Positions 22,856-30,080 of a stretch of DNA of 62,625 nucleotides are shown here, piece by piece. The notes under the pieces were generated by a model. That model was not told where the DNA came from and searched no databases. It saw nothing but the letters and a program-made list of their open reading frames with translations. Positions within the stretch are counted from its first letter, which is position 1. Each line of letters begins with the position of its first letter. Both the position numbers and the translations under genes were made by a program. Source of the DNA: a virus. The stretch lies in IMG/VR virus record IMGVR_UViG_3300042475_004015, positions 1 to 62,625 of that record. The stretch is one strand, 5' to 3'.

Positions 22856-23290
22856 ATGAAAAATACACACAACACAAAACAAAAAAAACATTTAAACATT
22901 GTTTCAAATGATGAAACAATTTTAAATGATGTTTCACATGAAACAATTTTAAATGATGTTTCAAATGATGAAACAAAAATCAATTTAAATGAATTTCAAC
23001 AATTTAAACATTTTGAAAATATCAAATTGTTTATTGAAACAAACAAAAATGATTTTTTCAAATTGACACAAATTGCAAAATTAATACAATGTGATGCAAA
23101 AACATTGAGACAAAAATTTAGAAAAATTTATGCAATTTTTGATCAATCAAAATTGACACAAATTGTTGCATCACAAAATGACAATGAAAAATGGTTGTTT
23201 GCATTTAATGAAAAAAATTTATTAAATGTTTTGAAAATGTCATACATGCAAAATATAAAAATTGAAATGCAATTATTAAAAATTGCATAA
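22856..23290 (+). CDS. Island gene 1, helix-turn-helix-like protein
   Basis: 144 residues, no Gly or Pro. Residues ~66-94 (FFKLTQIAKLIQCDAKTLRQ, then KFRKIYA) read as the small phage HTH domain with a ...LAxxLgvdaKtLRxxLRk core. The only two Arg (85, 89) and the only Trp (113) are encoded by the only three rule-breaking sites in 1.3 kb, so the protein appears to be selected. Residues 18-40 hold a repeat (NDETILNDVS, HETILNDVS). No ribosome site is possible with this composition; the leader is A-rich. It may regulate both island genes. Confidence 0.6.
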   Translation: MKNTHNTKQKKHLNIVSNDETILNDVSHETILNDVSNDETKINLNEFQQFKHFENIKLFIETNKNDFFKLTQIAKLIQCDAKTLRQKFRKIYAIFDQSKLTQIVASQNDNEKWLFAFNEKNLLNVLKMSYMQNIKIEMQLLKIA

Positions 23291-23305
23291 TCAATACATG
23301 AAATG

Positions 23306-23344
23306 ATTGTGTGATATGTGAAAATGTATCACACAATTTTTTTT
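23306..23344. terminator. Intrinsic terminator after island gene 1
   Basis: Perfect 11-bp stem ATTGTGTGATA (23306-23316) and TATCACACAAT (23327-23337), 10-nt loop, then seven T. It obeys the CA/TG rule throughout. Confidence 0.85.
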
Positions 23345-23396
23345 CATCATCATTCATTTTTTTGTTGCATGATGAAAAAAAATATGACATGATATA

Positions 23397-23424
23397 AACA
23401 TGATCAAAACAAAATGATCATGTT
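23397..23424. promoter_or_regulatory. Operator-like inverted repeat before island gene 2
   Basis: Perfect 10-bp dyad AACATGATCA/TGATCATGTT around an 8-nt spacer, 33 bp before the ATG. The following leader to the ATG is nearly identical to that of gene 1 (22813-22858 against 23412-23459). Confidence 0.55.
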
Positions 23425-23456
23425 CACAACACAACACAAAATGAAATGACACAATC

Positions 23457-23921
23457 ATGAAAAACACAATACACATAATGAACACAATGAACATAAAACA
23501 CAACATCACATTTGATGTGAATGATGAAAATTTTAATATAAATGATGTTGATTTTTATCATAAAAACATATTTGATGATATGTATAATCAATATAAATTA
23601 AACATTGATAAAATTGAATACAATGAACATGAAAAAAATTTTTTTCATCATTTTATAAATTTATTTGATAAAAAACAATTTAATAAAATTGTTATTGATT
23701 TTTTGTATATTATGAATCAATTTTGTGAACAACACACAAAAAATGATAAAAACATTTTTTTGCAAAATGTTTTATTTGAAAATGATTTTTATGAATATAT
23801 CAATAAAATATGTTTTGACAATTTATGTGATATTGATGATTTGTTTTGTTTGATTGATCATCATGATGATTATAATGATGTTCAATGTGATATATTATTT
23901 AATAACATTGTAAACAATTAA
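23457..23921 (+). CDS. Island gene 2, unknown acidic Asn-rich protein
   Basis: 154 residues with no Ala, Gly, Pro, Arg, Ser or Trp. It is rich in Asn, Asp, Ile, Phe and Lys and likely helical (FFHHFINLFDKKQFNKIVID). The reading frame is intact, starts in a duplicated leader and ends before a perfect terminator, which argues for a real gene. No family recognised; the acidic tail (DIDDLF, HHDDYND) could suit a DNA mimic, but this is speculation. Confidence 0.5.
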   Translation: MKNTIHIMNTMNIKHNITFDVNDENFNINDVDFYHKNIFDDMYNQYKLNIDKIEYNEHEKNFFHHFINLFDKKQFNKIVIDFLYIMNQFCEQHTKNDKNIFLQNVLFENDFYEYINKICFDNLCDIDDLFCLIDHHDDYNDVQCDILFNNIVNN

Positions 23922-23979
23922 ATCAATGTATTCATGATGATGTATATTGTTATATAATGCACATTATGACAAATCAATA

Positions 23980-24018
23980 AATGATGCAACACATAAAAAT
24001 GTTGCATCATTTTTTTTA
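23980..24018. terminator. Intrinsic terminator after island gene 2
   Basis: Perfect 11-bp stem AATGATGCAAC (23980-23990) and GTTGCATCATT (24001-24011), 10-nt loop, then a run of T. It obeys the CA/TG rule. Confidence 0.85.
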
Positions 24019-24091
24019 TTTATATATATCAAATTTTATTTAATCTTTATACACATTTAATGTGTATTGCAACCTTTTAATAATACATACA

Positions 24092-24157
24092 ATTTAATAT
24101 ATATTTAATACATATTTAATACATATTTAATACATATTTAATACATATTTAATATAT
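24092..24157. repeat. 11-bp tandem repeats, right end of island
   Basis: Six units in register: four perfect ATTTAATACAT flanked by two ATTTAATATAT. Same period as the left array but a different sequence. Confidence 0.9.
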
Positions 24158-24320
24158 ATTTTAACCATCACTATCTCCCCATCCATACCACCCCCACACC
24201 TATTTATTGTCAAGCACAGAAATTAGGGGATAGATACAAGAGAAATTATTACTTGGCCAAAGTATTTTCACTTTTAGGTTCAAAAAATTATAAGGGGTAA
24301 ACCTGCTATAGGGAAAAATC

Positions 24321-24349
24321 TTGTATTTCTATATTTCATAGATTATGAT
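24321..24349 (+). promoter_or_regulatory. Sigma70-type promoter for the DUF932 gene
   Basis: TTGTAT, 17 bp, TATGAT, 33 bp upstream of the ATG at 24383. Confidence 0.6.
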
Positions 24350-24382
24350 TATCTATCACTAATCATCAACTAAGGAGTTCTT

Positions 24383-25336
24383 ATGTCACACGAAATCGAA
24401 ACTATCGCATATACGAATGAAGTACCTTGGCACGGCCTTGGGACTTATATCCAAGATGCACCCTCTGTAGACGACATGCTAATAAAAGCAGGACTTGATT
24501 GGACTGTAGTGAAAGCTCCAGTACACGCTGAACACGATACCGGCCTTGTATCAACTAACGAACATTTTGCTCTTGTTCGTAGCACTGACGGCAAAATACT
24601 TGACGTCTGTGGAAAACACTACATCCCAGTACAAAATCGGGACGCTTTAGGGTTCTTTCGATCCTTTGTAGAGGCTGGCGATGCTACTCTTGAAACTGCG
24701 GGTTCACTAAAAGGCGGTAGAAACATTTGGGGACTAGCTAACCTCGGTCAAAACTTCCACCTGAAGAACAACACATCCGACCAATTAAAGTCGTACTTGC
24801 TTATCTCTTCACCTCACGAGGTCGGTAAATCACTACAGATTAAATTTACTTCTGTCCGTGTAGTGTGTAACAACACGCTAACCCTTGCTTTAAACTCGGC
24901 TGCTCAATTCCGTATGTCTCACAGAGTGCAGTTCGACGAGTTCAATCAAGAGCGAGCTCGTGAAGTACTTGGCATTGCAAGAGATGAGTCTAAACAGTTC
25001 GAGCAAACAGCTAATCTACTCTCTACACAAAAATTGTCTCATGATGACATTATCCGAGTGCTACAACCCGTCTATCAACCTGACCATAATCCTGTAGATC
25101 TTATTAATAGTTCCGACAAGTACTTGTCACCAACTATTAAAGCGATCATGTATGCTAACGAAAATGCACCAGGTGCCGACCCCACCACTGCATGGGGACT
25201 GTTAAATGCAGTAACATACTACTCCGACCATGTAGCATCTAGGTCTGTAGATAAACGCATGTATAACGCATGGTTCGGCAAAACTGCTAATCATAAAGAA
25301 AAAATACTTAACACGCTAGTTTCTATGGCTGCATAG
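24383..25336 (+). CDS. DUF932 / phage-plasmid-like protein (TIGR03299 type)
   Basis: 317 residues, AAGGAG ribosome site. PWHGLGTYIQDAPSVDDML, WTVVKAPV, HFALVRSTDGKIL and TSVRVVCNNTLTLAL are the hallmarks of DUF932, which is common on phages and plasmids. Function unknown; the family often sits near replication or recombination genes. It is a monocistronic unit with its own promoter and terminator, and composition returns to normal here after the island. Confidence 0.88.
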   Translation: MSHEIETIAYTNEVPWHGLGTYIQDAPSVDDMLIKAGLDWTVVKAPVHAEHDTGLVSTNEHFALVRSTDGKILDVCGKHYIPVQNRDALGFFRSFVEAGDATLETAGSLKGGRNIWGLANLGQNFHLKNNTSDQLKSYLLISSPHEVGKSLQIKFTSVRVVCNNTLTLALNSAAQFRMSHRVQFDEFNQERAREVLGIARDESKQFEQTANLLSTQKLSHDDIIRVLQPVYQPDHNPVDLINSSDKYLSPTIKAIMYANENAPGADPTTAWGLLNAVTYYSDHVASRSVDKRMYNAWFGKTANHKEKILNTLVSMAA

Positions 25337-25359
25337 CATTCATTACTAACTATTAACTA

Positions 25360-25391
25360 TAGCCTAGTAAACCTTTACTAGGCTATTTTTT
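25360..25391. terminator. Bidirectional intrinsic terminator
   Basis: Stem TAGCCTAGT/ACTAGGCTA (extendable by AAA/TTT), then six T. Lies between convergent genes; the minus-strand stop overlaps the T run. Confidence 0.85.
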
Positions 25392-25716
25392 AAGGGTCGT
25401 TTTGGAAGTCTTCATCGTCTTCGTCATAGTCAGCGGGTAATACTGGAAGGGTTAATCCGCAATTATGACATAGGAGACTTAACGGATCCATGAGTAAATG
25501 GAATAACTGACATCCGCACTGACATTCTCGCCTTACGACCCCGTTACTAGGTGCTACACCGTATAATCTTCTACCTGTAGGTGTTCCACAATCTGGGCAT
25601 TCCACCAAGGCTACTCCGGCTGGTGAACAAGCTACCCATAAACACCCGCACAGGGTACAAATGGCCTCACCTGTTATATGCGGTAGTCGTTCGGTTAAAT
25701 CTACTATGTTAGTCAT
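25390..25716 (-). CDS. Zinc-ribbon protein
   Basis: 108 residues. Cys pairs CTLC (20-23), CPDC, CQCGC and CHNC, with the phrase LPHITGEAICTLCGCLWVAC, follow a known phage family of the form RLPHxxGPVICAxCxHxWxAVxPAG. Acidic tail. Likely binds two zinc ions; role unknown. Confidence 0.7.
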   Translation of the reverse strand: MTNIVDLTERLPHITGEAICTLCGCLWVACSPAGVALVECPDCGTPTGRRLYGVAPSNGVVRRECQCGCQLFHLLMDPLSLLCHNCGLTLPVLPADYDEDDEDFQNDP

Positions 25717-25719
25717 TAC

Positions 25720-25881
25720 TTATCTCTTTACGATTTTACTTAGTAACCCTACTAATGCTAATAGTATTAAGATAAATATAGGTGTAAGTGTAGGTGAAAG
25801 TACCCACAACCAATTCCAGTCTATATAATCAGTAAGTTTAAGCGTTATAAAAACTAAAGTCAAAGCTGTTAGGAAATTCAT
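25720..25881 (-). CDS. Small two-helix membrane protein
   Basis: 53 residues. Two hydrophobic segments (NFLTALTLVFITLKL and PIFILILLALVGLL) flank IDWNWLWVLSP. This is the small W-x-W-x-W-V-x-x-P type of phage membrane protein (Fragile-X-F-like). Role unknown; it starts in a TAATCATG junction with the upstream gene. Confidence 0.65.
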   Translation of the reverse strand: MNFLTALTLVFITLKLTDYIDWNWLWVLSPTLTPIFILILLALVGLLSKIVKR

Positions 25882-25883
25882 GA

Positions 25884-26135
25884 TTACCTCTGTCCTATTT
25901 TAATAGCGATGTAGTAAAAGACTCTGTTACCTGACTTATCCTTAGACTGTGATAACATTGTGACAGACGAAATAAGCCCTTCATTAATTGCTTTATTTAT
26001 GCACCTTATGCTTATAGGAGGGGCTTGATATCCGTAGACAACTTTTTCACCTAGCGGTGCATTGTCTAAAAATTCATTAAAGTCTAATTTTGTTTTAAGT
26101 CTTTTTAGTTTTGTGATGTCGAGTTTTTTTATCAT
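25884..26135 (-). CDS. Unknown small basic protein
   Basis: 83 residues. PISIRCINKAINEGLISSVT resembles the recognition part of a winged helix. No family recognised. Confidence 0.5.
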   Translation of the reverse strand: MIKKLDITKLKRLKTKLDFNEFLDNAPLGEKVVYGYQAPPISIRCINKAINEGLISSVTMLSQSKDKSGNRVFYYIAIKIGQR

Positions 26136-26225
26136 GCCCTGGTCCTAGCTCGTTTGTGTTATGATGTGCTTTAGGTTTTTCATGTGATGTTGTTAAGGAA
26201 AAAATGTTTTAGGTTTTTAAAATGT

Positions 26226-27116
26226 CTAAAACTCATCCATTTTCATCCTTAAAAACACTGGGTGACGAGGTTTATCTTTAACACCTATTGGGAAATGTTT
26301 ATAGGTTACAATCTTACCCATTAAACCTCTACGGTTATCCCAAAAGGTTTGTCTAATCTCGTCAGTAAATCCACTACCGATGCTGAACTCTACATCAGCA
26401 TAGTGTAGTGAATCGGGTAAACCTCGTACTAATAAATTGCCAAGTGTATTGCCGGGTCGCATATTTGCTTTGTGGCTTGAGCGTTCTTGCTTGCCGAGTT
26501 CATTAATAGTAGGAGGATTGTCGTTAATAAGCAATTCGTCATAGCCAATGATGACTGCTTCGCCGTCTAAGAATTTTTTAAGCTTAATCAAGCCATTCTC
26601 GCGAAGTGTTGAGCGACCGTTTTTGTAGGTACCATAGGGGTCACGGAGCATAACACCTTCGTAACCGTCTTGTAGGGTATCATGTTCATATTTTACTAAC
26701 TGTTCTACAGATCTAAGTATAGTATGATCCCATAACTTAACAGGACCATCTGTAGTTAGTCGAGTCTTTACTAAACCCAAGCGGGTGAGGTACTTCTCTG
26801 ATTCGCCTAAAAGGTCGAAAGCATATAAAGTTACATCAGGCTCGCCATCATGACTCATAACACCACTAGAGGTACTCCTGTAGGCATCATGGCTGTTTGG
26901 TTCGCCAACTATTAGTTCACCGTCAAAGCCCTCATATTCAGGTTTAGCGAAAAGTTTTTGCACATAACGATTAGGGATAGGCTTAAGTGATCTGCTGTAT
27001 ACAACACCATTTTGTATTGTGGCTCGTATACCATCTAATTTTGGGCTGGCTAGGTAAGGGAAATTTAAGTCGTTTAGGTCCTCAGCTGTCGCTGATAACA
27101 TCGGCTTCTGTATCAT
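26226..27116 (-). CDS. ATP-dependent DNA ligase
   Basis: 296 residues. Motif I SPKLDGIRA (residues 23-31, adenylated Lys), motif III FDGELIV, motif IV EGVMLRDP and motif V GLIKLKKF are all present, followed by an OB-like domain. It is a short phage ligase that would seal nicks during replication and recombination. Its start overlaps the upstream gene by 35 bp. Confidence 0.92.
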   Translation of the reverse strand: MIQKPMLSATAEDLNDLNFPYLASPKLDGIRATIQNGVVYSRSLKPIPNRYVQKLFAKPEYEGFDGELIVGEPNSHDAYRSTSSGVMSHDGEPDVTLYAFDLLGESEKYLTRLGLVKTRLTTDGPVKLWDHTILRSVEQLVKYEHDTLQDGYEGVMLRDPYGTYKNGRSTLRENGLIKLKKFLDGEAVIIGYDELLINDNPPTINELGKQERSSHKANMRPGNTLGNLLVRGLPDSLHYADVEFSIGSGFTDEIRQTFWDNRRGLMGKIVTYKHFPIGVKDKPRHPVFLRMKMDEF

Positions 27117-27663
27117 CTGTTTCTTCTCCTTTTTGTGGATATTTAGATATTAAATCTATAAGACATTTTTTAATGTCCTCAACGGGTTTTCCCTGTGGCC
27201 ATGACCATCCCACTACAGGTTTATGTATTCCACCACGCTTAAGTAGTCTTCTGGCCCGCTTAGGGGTAATGTTAAGGTCTTGTACTATAGCATGTAGGTC
27301 TACTAAATCTTGCACCTCTTGCTTAGTGGACTGTAGTGATGCTGTTTTAAGTTTGTGAATCTCTTTAGACCTATTAGGGGTGTATTCCTTCTTTTTAGGG
27401 TCTTGTCTCTTATCAGGGGATTGCTCTATATCACTAAATCTACCGCCTTTAATAATAGGTAGGCGTATAGTTGTGTTATCTTCACAGGTTATGGTCTCAT
27501 ATAAATCATGACCAAAACTAGAGATAGTTTTTCTTGAGACCTCAGGGCTATGCTGTAGTAAAGCTTTTAGTGTTTCTTTAGCCTCTGATAGTGTGCCAAA
27601 AACCCATACTTCTTGCTTTTTATCATGGGTTATACAAAACGAACACGCGGGGTTTGGTACCAT
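27082..27663 (-). CDS. Unknown protein with helix-turn-helix-like end
   Basis: 193 residues. Residues ~126-160 (LHAIVQDLNITPKRARRLLK, then RGGIHKPVVGWSWP) resemble the small HTH domain seen in other phage proteins here. The first half is unrecognised, with two Cys near the start. First gene of the operon that includes the ligase. Confidence 0.55.
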   Translation of the reverse strand: MVPNPACSFCITHDKKQEVWVFGTLSEAKETLKALLQHSPEVSRKTISSFGHDLYETITCEDNTTIRLPIIKGGRFSDIEQSPDKRQDPKKKEYTPNRSKEIHKLKTASLQSTKQEVQDLVDLHAIVQDLNITPKRARRLLKRGGIHKPVVGWSWPQGKPVEDIKKCLIDLISKYPQKGEETDDTEADVISDS

Positions 27664-27683
27664 AAATAAATCCTTATATACTG

Positions 27684-27713
27684 TTTACAAGTTATATGTT
27701 ATTATCTTATAAA
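27684..27713 (+). promoter_or_regulatory. Promoter for the packaging and head module
   Basis: TTTACA, 18 bp, TATAAA, 40 bp before the small-terminase start. It overlaps a divergent promoter on the other strand. Confidence 0.5.
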
Positions 27714-27724
27714 GAAAGAGTCAA
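27696..27724 (-). promoter_or_regulatory. Promoter for the ligase operon
   Basis: On the minus strand TTGACT (27724-27719), 17 bp, TAACAT (27701-27696), 33 bp before the gene starting at 27663. Overlap with the plus-strand promoter suggests mutual exclusion. Confidence 0.55.
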
Positions 27725-27752
27725 ACAATGATCTCGTGGTTTGGAGAAAAAT

Positions 27753-28268
27753 ATGCCCGCAAGTAGAGGTTTTCATCAGAAAAGGCTGTCTATTAAAGAC
27801 CCCACTATTAAGGCCAAGTTTTTAAAGGTCTTAGCTGAGACTGGTCTACCAAAATTTGCGTCCACAGCTTGTGGTGTAGTATATCAGCAGGTGAGAAAAG
27901 AGATACGAGAGAATGCCGAGTTTGCTGAAGAGGTCGCTGAAGCCCAGGAGGAGTACAACGACACACTAGAGATGGAGATACACCGTAGGGCTGTAGATGG
28001 TTGGAACGAGCCTGTGTATAGCCAAAAACTTGGGGTTAAAATTGGTACTATTCGTAAATACAGTGATAAGTTACTTGAGCTTAAGGCTAAACGGCATATC
28101 TCTGCTTACCGTGAACGTAAGTTTGAGGATCAAAATGTTATAGCCGGTGTTATGGTTGTGGGTTTAGTACAAAATAGTCCAGACAAGTGGGTTGAACAGT
28201 ATAAAGACGCAGAGGTTCAATCTCTTGTTTTTGATAATAAAATGAAAGAAGTAGATTATGAAGACTAA
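27753..28268 (+). CDS. terS: Terminase small subunit
   Basis: 171 residues from ATG 27753 with GGAG 6 nt upstream; a TTG at 27741 is less likely. RRAVDGWNEPVYSQKLGVKI and RKYSDKLLELKAKRHI, then YRERKF, are typical of small terminases that bind the packaging site and recruit the large subunit. The amino terminus should be the DNA-binding helical domain. It overlaps the next gene by 11 bp. Confidence 0.82.
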   Translation: MPASRGFHQKRLSIKDPTIKAKFLKVLAETGLPKFASTACGVVYQQVRKEIRENAEFAEEVAEAQEEYNDTLEMEIHRRAVDGWNEPVYSQKLGVKIGTIRKYSDKLLELKAKRHISAYRERKFEDQNVIAGVMVVGLVQNSPDKWVEQYKDAEVQSLVFDNKMKEVDYED

Positions 28269-28542
28269 AGTTTCTGTTAAGTTAGTATTTGAGACCGATA
28301 ATGGTGAGACGTCTTACCGGGTGCAAGTGTGGTCTATTATCAGGCCAAAGCTTTCCGCTTATTCCGATATTAGCATAAATGAAAAAAACCTACCATACAA
28401 GATCATGAGCATGGCTGGTATGATCGCTGAAAACTTTTGTATGAAATATAGGGATACACTTGACCCAGATGCTGTCGCTAGAGCCGCTTATGAGGCCTAT
28501 GTAGACTTACAGCTAGACTTGCGTAAACAAGGGATTGCATGA
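28258..28542 (+). CDS. Unknown small protein between terminase genes
   Basis: 94 residues. Helical end (ARAAYEAYVDLQLDLRKQG). It overlaps both neighbours, so it is tightly coupled to packaging genes. No family recognised. Confidence 0.6.
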   Translation: MKTKVSVKLVFETDNGETSYRVQVWSIIRPKLSAYSDISINEKNLPYKIMSMAGMIAENFCMKYRDTLDPDAVARAAYEAYVDLQLDLRKQGIA

Positions 28543-30080
28543 AGTTAGAGTGGAGAGAAGGTAAAGAAGGCGATGGGAAACCGGCGTATTACGCTGTTAT
28601 GGTTCATGAAGACGGTCGTGAGACCGATGTAGTTTGGGCACCACAGAAGGGTTCTCAGGAGGCTTTTTTATCCTGTCCCTTAAGCGAATGCCTGTACGAG
28701 GGTACACGAGGTCCAGGCAAAACTGATGGACTGATAATGGACTTTGCTCAGCACTGTGGCCCTAAAGTACAGCCTACAGATAAGAAAGGCTATGGGCCTG
28801 AGTGGCGAGGTATCCTATTCCGTAGGACGTACCCTGAGCTACAGGATGTTATTGACAAGTCTAAAAGATGGCTGCCTCGTATATTTCCTGGTGTTAGATA
28901 CAACGAGGCTAAAAACTTTTGGGAGTGGCGTACTGGTGAAAAATTGTTCTTTAGACAGTTTGACAAGCAGTCCGACTATTGGTCGTACCATGGTCACGCT
29001 TATCCATGGATTGCTTGGGAAGAGTTAACCACTTGGCCAGATGATAAGTGTTATAAGAGCATGTTCTCTTGTGCTCGTTCTACGGTGCCCGGTATACCAA
29101 TTAAGATTAGGGCTACCACTAACCCTTATGGTGTAGGCCATAACTGGGTTAAAAGAAGATTTAAATTGCCAATAGCTAAAGGTAAAATTATTGGACCTAT
29201 TATTGAAAACGCTAAAGATATTAATGGTGATATTGATCCGCCAAGAGTTGCTATTAGAGGTCATATTAGTGAAAACCTTATCTTGTTAAAAGCTGACCCA
29301 AGCTATGTTCAACGTATTAGAACAGCTGCTCGTAACAAGAGTGAGATGTTGGCGTGGCTTGACGGTAGTTGGGATATTGTCGCTGGCGGTATGTTTGATG
29401 ATATATGGAACACAGAGATTCATGTAGTACCTGACCTACCCTTTGAACTTATACCCAATGGGTGGACTATCGACAGGTCCTACGACCATGGCTCGTCTAG
29501 GCCATTCTCTGTAGGGTGGTGGGCAGAAAGTAACGGCGAGCCTGTGACCTATAAAGGCCATAAATATGGCACAGTAAGGGGTGACCTATATAGGATAGCC
29601 GAGTACTATGGCTGTAGGGCTAATAGTCCGAATGAAGGTTTAAGACTAAGTGGTACTGAGATTGCTAAAGAGATAGTAAAAAGAGAAAAACAATGGGGTA
29701 TATGGGGTCGTGTGAAAGCCGGTCCTGCAGATACTGGTATTTTTGATGAGTATGAGAAACAAAAAACTATCTCTGGTGATATGGCAAAACTTAAGGTTTA
29801 TTGGCTTAAAGCTGATAAGGGCCCTAACAGTAGGGTTCAAGGTTGGGAACAAATAAGGAAGATGTTAAAAGGCTCTAAACCTAAAAAAGGTACACCAAGA
29901 GAAGACCCTGGCTTGTTTATCATGGAACGGTGCGAAGATTGCAGGTTGTTATTTCCAGTTCTCCCGCGAGATGATAAAGTACTTGACGATGTAGACACTA
30001 ACTCTGAAGATCATATTGGAGACGATATACGATACAGGATTAGGGTTAAAAGAAAAACTATGTACAGAGGTAGTTTCTAA
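28539..30080 (+). CDS. terL: Terminase large subunit
   Basis: 513 residues, normal length. Walker A GTRGPGKT (55-62), Walker B YPWIAWEEL (near 152-160) and a C-motif-like RATTNPYG. The nuclease half has DRSYDHGSSRPFSVGWWAE and PADTGIFD, with acidic residues for metal binding. It should drive ATP-powered DNA packaging and cut concatemers. The downstream portal starts on its stop codon. Confidence 0.93.
   Translation: MKLEWREGKEGDGKPAYYAVMVHEDGRETDVVWAPQKGSQEAFLSCPLSECLYEGTRGPGKTDGLIMDFAQHCGPKVQPTDKKGYGPEWRGILFRRTYPELQDVIDKSKRWLPRIFPGVRYNEAKNFWEWRTGEKLFFRQFDKQSDYWSYHGHAYPWIAWEELTTWPDDKCYKSMFSCARSTVPGIPIKIRATTNPYGVGHNWVKRRFKLPIAKGKIIGPIIENAKDINGDIDPPRVAIRGHISENLILLKADPSYVQRIRTAARNKSEMLAWLDGSWDIVAGGMFDDIWNTEIHVVPDLPFELIPNGWTIDRSYDHGSSRPFSVGWWAESNGEPVTYKGHKYGTVRGDLYRIAEYYGCRANSPNEGLRLSGTEIAKEIVKREKQWGIWGRVKAGPADTGIFDEYEKQKTISGDMAKLKVYWLKADKGPNSRVQGWEQIRKMLKGSKPKKGTPREDPGLFIMERCEDCRLLFPVLPRDDKVLDDVDTNSEDHIGDDIRYRIRVKRKTMYRGSF

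Larger units (their letters stand above)
22521..24165. other. AT-rich island in which C occurs only as CA and G only as TG
   Basis: Between 22744 and 24044 every C is followed by A and every G preceded by T, except at two AGA codons and one TGG codon of the first gene. The flanks (22521-22743 and 24045-24165) break the rule only at a few CC/CT clusters. The island contains two genes with duplicated leaders, two intrinsic terminators, inverted repeats and an 11-bp tandem array at each end. DNA on both sides has ordinary phage composition. This suggests foreign origin or a local mutational or selective regime. Confidence 0.9.

Noticed and set aside
22521-24165. Assembly artefact or low-complexity contamination
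   Set aside because: Considered seriously, but it has intact genes, perfect terminators, duplicated leaders and codon-forced exceptions, which artefacts would not produce. Reads across the borders are still the deciding test.
26987-27358. 123-codon plus-strand frame
   Set aside because: Antisense to the clear ligase and its upstream gene; no homology-like pattern.
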